A DNA stretch of 11,676 nucleotides. Origin: Enterovirga sp. (lineage in GTDB: Bacteria > Pseudomonadota > Alphaproteobacteria > Rhizobiales > Beijerinckiaceae). A model generated the notes under the pieces. The model was not told the DNA's origin. It saw only the letters and a list, made by a program, of their open reading frames with translations, and did no database searches. Below are positions 6,955 to 11,676 of the stretch, piece by piece (the first letter of the stretch is position 1; each line of letters begins with the position of its first letter). A program made the position numbers and the translations under genes. The stretch lies in the NCBI GenBank assembly GCA_028290385.1, contig JAQGJZ010000212.1:1-11676 (forward strand). Direction: 5' to 3'.

Positions 6955-7863
6955 TCAGGCCACCGTCCGGACCGTGTTGCGCAAGATGCCGATGCCTTCG
7001 ACCTCGGCCTCGACCACGTCGCCGTCGGTCAACCAGGCCTGAGGCGTCATCCCGAGCGCGACGCCCGCCGGAGTGCCGGTTGCAATGATGTCGCCAGCTT
7101 CGAGGGTGAGCCCCTGAGAGAGCACGGATACGATCGTGGCGCAGTCGAACAGGAGATCGCTCGTGGTCGAGTCCTGGCGCGTTTCGCCGTTGACCCGCAG
7201 CGAGATCCGATGCCCGGCCGGGTCGCCGAACGCGTCCGCCGTGACCACCCAGGGCCCGACCGGACAATAGGTGTCCAGACCCTTTCCCTTGAACCACTGG
7301 CCGTGCTTGCGCTGCAGGTCGCGCGCGCTGATGTCGTTGAGCACCGTGTAGCCGAAGACGGCCGACATGGCCTCGCCAACCGGGAGGTCGCGGCAGGTTC
7401 GTCCGACCACGATGGCCAACTCCACCTCGTAATCGAGCTGTTGCGTCAGCCGCGTGTCGAGCCTGATGTCGGCCCCATGGCCGATGACGGAGGTGGGCGG
7501 CTTGGAGAAGTATTCCGGGACGGTCGGGAAGGTTACCGGGACGCCGCGCGCCCGTGCGCCTTCCTCGATGTGAGCCTTGTAGTTCCGACCGACGCAGAAC
7601 ACGTTCTTGGCCGGCCGTGGGATCGGCGCGAGCAGTTCGGCCGTGCCGAGAGGCGTCCAGAGATCCGCCACGCCAGCTGCGAGCTCGGGAAGGTTGCGGA
7701 CCGCCGTCAGTGCCGCGGCGCCGCCTTCGATCAGGGCGAGCAGCGAGGTTGCGGCACCACCCCGGCCGAAGCGTGCAGCGGCGTCGGCCACGTCGAGGAC
7801 CCGGTCTCCGACGACGATCCCGAGGCATGCCGCGCCGGCCTTCGAATGGGTGACGAGACGCAT
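6955..7863 (-). CDS. Fumarylacetoacetate hydrolase (FAH) family protein
   Basis: 302 residues. A less conserved N-terminal domain (about 1-80) precedes the catalytic FAH fold (about 85-300). Seen in order: N-Y-K-A-H-I-E-E (94-101) with the lid His98/Glu101 pair; metal ligands E146 and E148 in D-Y-E-V-E-L; D177 in N-D-I-S-A-R-D; K192/K194; and the A-T-G-T-P-A-G-V loop (261-268). All expected active-site residues are present. FAH-family enzymes hydrolyse C-C bonds of acylpyruvates (fumarylpyruvate, fumarylacetoacetate), decarboxylate oxaloacetate, or hydrate/isomerise related ring-cleavage products, with Mg2+ or Mn2+. The start at ATG 7863 has GGAG 7 bases upstream, inside the end of the cupin gene; the two genes are 4 bases apart. 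Pairing with a cupin suggests a dioxygenase-then-hydrolase sequence, but the exact reaction is unknown. Confidence 0.92.
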   Translation of the reverse strand: MRLVTHSKAGAACLGIVVGDRVLDVADAAARFGRGGAATSLLALIEGGAAALTAVRNLPELAAGVADLWTPLGTAELLAPIPRPAKNVFCVGRNYKAHIEEGARARGVPVTFPTVPEYFSKPPTSVIGHGADIRLDTRLTQQLDYEVELAIVVGRTCRDLPVGEAMSAVFGYTVLNDISARDLQRKHGQWFKGKGLDTYCPVGPWVVTADAFGDPAGHRISLRVNGETRQDSTTSDLLFDCATIVSVLSQGLTLEAGDIIATGTPAGVALGMTPQAWLTDGDVVEAEVEGIGILRNTVRTVA

Positions 7864-7867
7864 CGGG

Positions 7868-8590
7868 TTACTCCTTCACCGTGCTGAACGCGGCCGGGAT
7901 ATGGAATTCGAGAAAGCTCGCGGTCGTTGTCCCCTCGGCGCAGCGCAGGCTGTGACGATCGCCGGCGCGGAACACGGCGGCCTGCCCAGGCCGAACGATC
8001 ACCTCGCGGCCATCCACAACGAACCGGATCTCCCCATCCAGGAGGACGAACATGCTCTCGGCATCTGGATGGTAGTGAAGCGGGGTGAGGGTATCCTTCT
8101 CGTAGTGGACGATCATCGCATGCCCCCGGTCCGAGGCCGCCGCATCCTTGCTGGCGATGTAGAAGCGCACCTTCTTCTGCTCCGGGATGTCGACCCGCGG
8201 CAGCTCTCTGCGCTCGCGGACCCACGCGCCCCCGGCAAAGCCGGCGAGCTTGCTCGGGGCTCCCTTGGGCGGGGCCACGACCTGCAGCACCAAGGATTCC
8301 GACCGGGCGGTGCCCGTGAGCGTGAACTCCGTTCGTTCCTGCAGCACCGCGGAAGCCTGGAGGGGCAGCGTGTGCGTCTGGCCCGCAGCATCGAGCGACA
8401 CGGCGCCCTCGACGACGAAGAAGTAGGCGTCCGAGCCGTCGGGTACGTGCCCGCCGATGGAAGCTCCGGGCGAGATCGCCAGCGCCTCGGCGTCCATCCA
8501 CTGCGTTTCCCCGGCCGTGAGCGACGAGCGAGCGACACCCGCAGCCACTCCCTCGCGCGGCAATCCCGCCAGGTCGAGCACCCGTGCCAT
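7868..8590 (-). CDS. Bicupin protein, candidate metal enzyme or dioxygenase
   Basis: 240 residues from ATG 8590, forming two cupin barrels. The C-terminal cupin (about 155-230) has the full metal site: H172-Y-H174-P-D-A-E178, then P-G at 201-202 and H213 in A-G-D-R-H. The N-terminal cupin (about 30-110) keeps the fold (single His48, V-E-G at 60-62) but lacks HxH and probably binds no metal. Bicupins include gentisate-type dioxygenases (much longer, about 340-370 residues), oxalate decarboxylases and ureidoglycine aminohydrolases, so the reaction is open. It is first in the operon, 4 bases before the FAH gene. I chose ATG 8590 because GGGAG (8604-8600) lies 9 bases upstream. ATG 8599 has no room for that site, and the frame's extension to 8668 runs through the promoter and palindrome. 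A dioxygenase feeding the FAH enzyme is the favoured guess. Confidence 0.85.
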   Translation of the reverse strand: MARVLDLAGLPREGVAAGVARSSLTAGETQWMDAEALAISPGASIGGHVPDGSDAYFFVVEGAVSLDAAGQTHTLPLQASAVLQERTEFTLTGTARSESLVLQVVAPPKGAPSKLAGFAGGAWVRERRELPRVDIPEQKKVRFYIASKDAAASDRGHAMIVHYEKDTLTPLHYHPDAESMFVLLDGEIRFVVDGREVIVRPGQAAVFRAGDRHSLRCAEGTTTASFLEFHIPAAFSTVKE

Positions 8591-8599
8591 CTCGTTCAT

Positions 8600-8604
8600 C
8601 TCCC
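8600..8604 (-). promoter_or_regulatory. Ribosome-binding site that fixes the bicupin start
   Basis: GGGAG on the minus strand lies 9 bases before ATG 8590 and directly against ATG 8599. The spacing supports the second ATG as the true start. Confidence 0.6.
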
Positions 8605-8628
8605 GGCGACGTCCGTTCGATTGCGACG

Positions 8629-8641
8629 TTCGCTTTGCGAA
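8629..8641. promoter_or_regulatory. Small inverted repeat near the predicted cupin transcription start
   Basis: TTCGC and GCGAA flank TTT perfectly. It lies just downstream of the predicted -10 of the leftward promoter, so it could be an accessory operator or a 5'-UTR hairpin. Five-bp arms can arise by chance. Confidence 0.3.
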
Positions 8642-8668
8642 TGGTGCACGGCTGGGCTTAAGTGTCAA
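8640..8668 (-). promoter_or_regulatory. Candidate promoter of the bicupin-FAH-ABC operon
   Basis: On the minus strand a perfect TTGACA (8668-8663) is followed after 17 bases by ACCATT (8645-8640), a poor -10 match. The -35 box overlaps the left arm of the palindrome at 8665-8680, the placement expected for a repressed promoter. Transcription would start near 8633, giving a leader of about 40 bases before ATG 8590. Confidence 0.4.
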
Positions 8669-8680
8669 ACGGACGTTTGA
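8665..8680. promoter_or_regulatory. Perfect palindromic operator candidate for the TetR regulator
   Basis: TCAAACGGACGTTTGA consists of perfect 7-bp arms around GA. It sits between divergent genes, ends 3 bases before the tetR-type ATG (8684) and overlaps the -35-like TTGACA of the leftward operon. TetR-family dimers typically bind such short palindromes. Binding would block the catabolic operon promoter and cover the regulator's own translation start region, giving autoregulation. Confidence 0.7.
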
Positions 8681-8683
8681 ATC

Positions 8684-9400
8684 ATGCAGAGCTCAGATCC
8701 CATTCCGTCGGCAGCCCCGACCCACGATCCGGCCGAGACGCGCTCACGGCTGCTCGACGCGGCCGAGCAGCTGTTCGCCGAGCATGGGTTCAATGGCGTG
8801 TCCATGCGGACCATCACGGGGACCGCCGGCGTGAATCTCGCGGCGGCGCACTACCATTTCCAGGGCAAGGAGGGCCTGTACCGCGCCGTGTTCGAGCGGC
8901 GCGTCGTGCCGATGAACGAGGAACGCGCACGCCTGCTTCAGGCCTGCCTCGACGAAGAGGCCAGGACAGGCCAACTCGACCCGTCAGCGGTGCTCGACGC
9001 GTTCATCGGACCGGCCATCCGGATCAGCGCCGCACCCGGGGCGGATAATTTCCGGCGCCTGTCGGGGCGGGCGTCCGCCGATCCATCACCGGAGGCGAGA
9101 CGAACCATCTACGAGCTCTACGATACGGTTGCGGCCCGCTTCGTGGACATCCTGGCGCGCGCCTGCCCGCACCTCGCCCAGGAGGATCTCTTCTGGCGCC
9201 TGGCCTGCATCTACGGGGCCATGATGTATGTGCGGGCCGACAGCGGCAGGCTTCAGCAGCTTCTCGGAAGCGAATACTCGATGGCGGACAGCAGTGCCGC
9301 CATGCACCACATCATCCCGGTGCTCGCTGCCGGCCTGGCCGTTCCGTCGCTCGCGAAGTCGAGAGGCAAAGGCAAGCGGCGCTCGTCGAGGGGCTCGTGA
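8684..9400 (+). CDS. TetR-family transcriptional regulator
   Basis: 238 residues. The N-terminal TetR DNA-binding domain spans about 18-66 (R-S-R-L-L-D-A-A-E-Q-L-F-A-E-H-G-F), with the helix-turn-helix at about 39-58 ending in the hallmark H-Y-H-F. The all-helical C-terminal half (about 75-215) resembles the TetR_C group with P-M-N-E-E-R-A-R-L-L near its start and should bind a small effector and dimerise. The tail is basic and Ser/Gly-rich. It is transcribed divergently from the bicupin operon across 93 bases holding a perfect palindrome, the usual layout for local repression. The second binding-protein gene downstream runs in the same direction. No strong ribosome-binding site precedes the ATG; GGA at 8671-8673 inside the palindrome is the best. 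The effector is unknown; a pathway acid or its CoA ester is a guess. Confidence 0.93.
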   Translation: MQSSDPIPSAAPTHDPAETRSRLLDAAEQLFAEHGFNGVSMRTITGTAGVNLAAAHYHFQGKEGLYRAVFERRVVPMNEERARLLQACLDEEARTGQLDPSAVLDAFIGPAIRISAAPGADNFRRLSGRASADPSPEARRTIYELYDTVAARFVDILARACPHLAQEDLFWRLACIYGAMMYVRADSGRLQQLLGSEYSMADSSAAMHHIIPVLAAGLAVPSLAKSRGKGKRRSSRGS

Positions 9401-9423
9401 TCAGCCGATCAGGCAGAGGCGTG

Positions 9424-9453
9424 GGCGGCGCTGCGGAGTAATCAGCTGCCGCC
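9424..9453 (+). terminator. Possible stem-loop after the TetR gene
   Basis: GGCGGC (9424-9429) and GCCGCC (9448-9453) can pair around an 18-base loop, 23 bases after the stop codon. There is no T-run, so termination is only a possibility. Confidence 0.3.
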
Positions 9454-9472
9454 GCTGGCGCATCCGCGCTGA

Positions 9473-9501
9473 TTGACAAGTTCGGAGCTGTTGGCGATCC
9501 T
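9473..9501 (+). promoter_or_regulatory. Weak promoter candidate for the second substrate-binding gene
   Basis: TTGACA (9473-9478) is followed after 17 bases by GATCCT (9496-9501), a poor -10. The compound operator-like repeat begins 12 bases further on, where a repressor could block initiation. Confidence 0.28.
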
Positions 9502-9513
9502 CCCGGGCGCAGT

Positions 9514-9541
9514 TCAAACGACCGTATTGGACAGCAATACG
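9514..9541. promoter_or_regulatory. Second TetR operator candidate overlapping another inverted repeat
   Basis: TCAAACG (9514-9520) repeats the exact half-site of the palindrome at 8665-8680, again followed by a 2-base spacer and CGT. The right arm is degenerate (CGTATTG against CGTTTGA, 4 of 7 matching). That arm is also the left half of a perfect repeat, CGTATTG (9523-9529) / CAATACG (9535-9541), around GACAG. The layout suggests a control site for the downstream binding-protein gene. Confidence 0.5.
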
Positions 9542-9620
9542 CGTCGAGGTCTGCGTGGGGGACCGCTCGACAGAGCGCAATGCGAGAGCAGTGCACAGCG
9601 TGGATGTGCTGCCGAGAACC

Positions 9621-9626
9621 AGGAGG
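9621..9626 (+). promoter_or_regulatory. Strong ribosome-binding site setting the second binding-protein start
   Basis: AGGAGG lies 4 bases before ATG 9631 and selects it over the in-frame ATG at 9580. From 9631 the protein also begins with a proper signal peptide. Confidence 0.75.
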
Positions 9627-9630
9627 GCTT

Positions 9631-10653
9631 ATGACTGGTAGGTCAGGTCGGTTGCGCAGTGCGGCCTTGCTGGTGGCAGCATTCTGCCTCGTCTCATTCG
9701 GGGCTCAGGCGCTGGACAAGGTGTCGCTGCGGATCAACTTTGCCCCTTGGGGCATGCACGCGCAGTACTTCGCGGCCACCAAGCAGGGCTTCTATGCGAA
9801 GCAGGGCCTCGAGGTCGACATCCGGCCGCCGGCCGCCGGCCAGAGCAACGAGGTGCTCATCGGCAGCGGCCGCGAGCAGTTCGGTGTGGCCAACATCGAC
9901 AGCTTCGTGAAGGCCCGCGCCAACGGCGTGCCCGTCGTCGCCATCATGGCTGACCAGCCGGACACGCCGGTTGCGGTGATCTCGCTCAAGAAGTCGAACA
10001 TCACCGACCCCAAACACCTGAAGGGGAAGAAGCTGGCCTGGTTCCAGGCGAACGCGAAGGCGCAGCTCGACTCGCTCCTGAAAGCCGGCGGCCTGACGCG
10101 CGACGATGTCGAGTTCGTCAACGTCGCGCGCGGCGCCGAGGTACAACTCGTCGTGGCCGGGCAACTCGACGCCCTATACGGCTTCTCCTACGGTCAGTCG
10201 CTCACGATGGAAGACAAGGGCTTCCCGGTAAACACGCTGGCGCTCAAGGATTACGGGCTGAAGAACTACGGCACGGTCATCTACACGAGCGAGCAGATGA
10301 TCAAGACCAACCCGGATCTCGTCCGGCGTTTCGTCAAGGCGACGCTGGAAGGCCTCATCTGGACCCGCGACAACATGGAGGCAGCGGTCGCGGAGGTGGT
10401 CAAGGTGTCGCCCGATCGCGACCTCAAGCTGGAAACGCGCAAGCTCGCCATCATCTACGACCTGTACAAATCGCCTGAATATGCGGAGCGATTTGGGAAG
10501 ATGAACGACGAGAAATGGGCCGCGTCCATCGAGGTGTTCAGCGAAGATATTCCTAGAAAGCCGAAGCCGTCGGAGATGTACTCGAACCAATTCGTGGACA
10601 GTCTCGACGAGGCGAAGGACCTCGCCGCCGTTCTCCGCAAGGCGACAAACTGA
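9631..10653 (+). CDS. Second periplasmic ABC substrate-binding protein, NMT1/THI5-like
   Basis: 340 residues from ATG 9631. The signal peptide (basic M-T-G-R-S-G-R-L-R, hydrophobic core about 11-24) is probably cleaved after A-Q-A (residue 27). The mature protein begins with V-S-L-R-I-N-F-A-P-W-G, then Y-F-A-A-T-K-Q-G-F-Y-A-K-Q-G-L-E-V-D, the typical opening of NMT1/SsuA/THI5-like binding proteins. L-K-G-K-K-L-A-W and G-Q-L-D-A-L-Y-G-F follow in the usual places. Relatives bind thiamine pyrimidine precursors, riboflavin, sulfonates or aromatic acids; the ligand is not readable. It differs clearly from the binding protein at 5784-6932, so it is a second receptor rather than a recent copy. A serine hydrolase follows 74 bases downstream on the same strand. 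No permease or ATPase accompanies it within the window; they may lie beyond the right edge, or it may share the left transporter. Confidence 0.9.
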   Translation: MTGRSGRLRSAALLVAAFCLVSFGAQALDKVSLRINFAPWGMHAQYFAATKQGFYAKQGLEVDIRPPAAGQSNEVLIGSGREQFGVANIDSFVKARANGVPVVAIMADQPDTPVAVISLKKSNITDPKHLKGKKLAWFQANAKAQLDSLLKAGGLTRDDVEFVNVARGAEVQLVVAGQLDALYGFSYGQSLTMEDKGFPVNTLALKDYGLKNYGTVIYTSEQMIKTNPDLVRRFVKATLEGLIWTRDNMEAAVAEVVKVSPDRDLKLETRKLAIIYDLYKSPEYAERFGKMNDEKWAASIEVFSEDIPRKPKPSEMYSNQFVDSLDEAKDLAAVLRKATN

Positions 10654-10682
10654 TCTGAGATCCGGGCAGCATGGAATGTGCC

Positions 10683-10703
10683 GACCGGGATGCCCGACCG
10701 GTC
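10683..10703 (+). repeat. Short inverted repeat between the binding protein and hydrolase genes
   Basis: GACCGG (10683-10688) and CCGGTC (10698-10703) flank 9 bases in the 74-base intergenic gap. It could form an mRNA hairpin that tunes expression of the two genes. No T-run follows. Confidence 0.35.
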
Positions 10704-10727
10704 CTGTCTGTGAAGTGGAGACCTGAG

Positions 10728-11676
10728 TTGAGCGACGGCCAGCACAAGACGGAAATCCGGGACGGCATGAAGGTCGACTGGGACCTCCCGATCCCGATGG
10801 GGGACGGGATCGTGTTGCGCGCCGACATGTTCCGGCCGCTCGCGGAAGGCCGCTACCCTGTCATCCTCCACTACGGCCCTTATGCGAAGGGGCTCCACTT
10901 CGAGGACGGGTACAAGAGTGCCTGGAGTCGAATGATCGAGAGCTTCCCCGAGGTGCTTGAAGGCACCTCGAGCGTTTATCAAAGCTGGGAGCTGGTCGAC
11001 CCCGAGCGCTGGGTCCCGGACGGTTATATCTGCCTTCGGGTCGATTCCCGCGGCGCCGGGCGCTCGCCCGGCTATCTCGACCCGTTCTCGCCGCGCGAGA
11101 CGCAGGACATCTACGAGTGCATCGAATGGGCCGGGACGCAGCCCTGGAGCAATGGCAAGGTCGGACTGAGCGGCATTTCGTATTACGCCGTGAACCAGTG
11201 GCTCGTGGCGCCGCTGCAGCCGCCGCATCTGGCCGCGCTCTGCATCTGGGAAGGCTATTCGGACTTCTACCGCGAGCAGATCCGCAGCGGCGGCATTCTC
11301 AACGAGTTCATGGGCAAGTGGTATAATCGCCAGGTCGTGAGCATGCAGCACGGCATCGGCGAGCGCGGTGCCCGCAGCCGCGTCACCGGCGAGCCGGTCG
11401 GCGGGCCCGAGACGCTGTCCGAGGAGGAGTTGCAGGCGAACCGCCTCGATCTCTACAACGAGGTGATTTCGCGGCGCCTCGAGGACGAGTTCCACCGCGC
11501 CCGCAGCCCGTCTGATTTCTCGAAGATCTCGGCGCCGCTTCTGTCCGCCGCCAATTGGGGCGGCGTCGGCCTGCATACCCGTGGCAATTTCGAAGGCTAC
11601 ATGCGCGCGGGCAGCACGCAGAAATGGCTGGAGGTGCACGGAAACACGCATTTCTCGCATTTCTATTCGAACTACG
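10728..11676 (+). CDS. CocE/NonD family (peptidase S15-like) serine hydrolase, 3' end cut
   Basis: The open frame runs 316 codons to the window edge without a stop. It reads as an alpha/beta hydrolase of the CocE/NonD, X-Pro dipeptidyl-peptidase S15 class: M-G-D-G-I-V-L-R-A-D-M-F-R-P near the start, H-Y-G-P-Y with the oxyanion-type tyrosine, V-D-S-R-G-A-G-R-S-P-G before the nucleophile, and G-I-S-Y-Y-A-V-N-Q-W with nucleophile Ser151. The catalytic Asp and His and the C-terminal jelly-roll domain should lie near or beyond the right edge. Cocaine esterase has G-V-S-Y-L-G at the nucleophile; here the last Gly is Ala. No signal peptide is visible, so it acts in the cytoplasm. Relatives cleave esters and amides, including cocaine, acylated beta-lactams and dipeptides. 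I favour TTG 10728 because GGAG (10717-10720) is 7 bases upstream; ATG 10767 is the alternative. It probably acts on the compound bound by the preceding receptor. Confidence 0.9.
   Translation, partial: MSDGQHKTEIRDGMKVDWDLPIPMGDGIVLRADMFRPLAEGRYPVILHYGPYAKGLHFEDGYKSAWSRMIESFPEVLEGTSSVYQSWELVDPERWVPDGYICLRVDSRGAGRSPGYLDPFSPRETQDIYECIEWAGTQPWSNGKVGLSGISYYAVNQWLVAPLQPPHLAALCIWEGYSDFYREQIRSGGILNEFMGKWYNRQVVSMQHGIGERGARSRVTGEPVGGPETLSEEELQANRLDLYNEVISRRLEDEFHRARSPSDFSKISAPLLSAANWGGVGLHTRGNFEGYMRAGSTQKWLEVHGNTHFSHFYSNY

Noticed and set aside
8591..8668. Longer bicupin start at 8668
   Set aside because: It would translate through the promoter and the palindrome; GGGAG spacing supports ATG 8590.
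9580..9630. Longer start of the second binding protein at 9580
   Set aside because: It would put 17 residues before the signal peptide, while AGGAGG lies just before ATG 9631.
10455..11660. 401-codon open frame on the minus strand
   Set aside because: It is antisense to the clear CocE/NonD hydrolase and the end of the second binding protein. Its translation is Ala/Arg/His-rich without domains, as expected of a high-GC shadow frame.
1..11676. CRISPR array, tRNA, rRNA, toxin-antitoxin pair or complete insertion sequence
   Set aside because: No spaced direct repeats, cloverleaf-like segments, ribosomal sequence, paired small toxin-like genes or intact transposase were found by eye on either strand.

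Overview
The window is GC-rich DNA with dense, short-gapped operons. It looks alphaproteobacterial, possibly a Methylobacterium-like Rhizobiales; this is inferred from composition and gene style, and no marker gene fixes the taxon. It has three parts.

Region A (1-3618, all + strand). It opens with a broken C-terminal gene remnant (1-237, in-frame TAG), probably an enoyl-CoA hydratase/crotonase family tail. A 424-base gap follows, then a two-gene signalling unit: a FIST-domain sensor protein (662-1822) and an overlapping soluble hybrid histidine kinase with its own receiver domain (about 1789-3618). The arrangement recalls the FIST sensor NosP and hybrid kinase NahK of Pseudomonas.

Region B (3619-4103). 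This stretch has no intact gene. It holds the C-terminal stub of a tyrosine recombinase (3741-3902), several strong inverted repeats, and a weak terminator for the operon entering from the right. It looks like an old integration or rearrangement scar between two unrelated gene blocks.

Region C (4104-11676) is a transport and catabolism cluster around a TetR-family regulator (8684-9400, +). To its left a compact five-gene operon runs on the minus strand: bicupin, fumarylacetoacetate-hydrolase (FAH) family enzyme, periplasmic substrate-binding protein, ABC ATPase, ABC permease. To its right on the plus strand are a second substrate-binding protein of the same NMT1/SsuA-like superfamily and a CocE/NonD-type serine hydrolase cut by the window end. 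The divergent 93-base region holds a perfect palindrome, TCAAACGGACGTTTGA. It covers a TTGACA -35-like box for the leftward operon and abuts the tetR start. The same half-site recurs in the 230-base leader of the second substrate-binding gene, inside a compound repeat, so one regulator may control both arms.

Working model (inference): an organic acid, ester or amide is captured by one or both binding proteins, imported by the ABC transporter, and broken down by the serine hydrolase, the metal-binding cupin and the FAH-type C-C hydrolase. The TetR protein would relieve repression when a pathway compound is present. The substrate cannot be named from the sequence.
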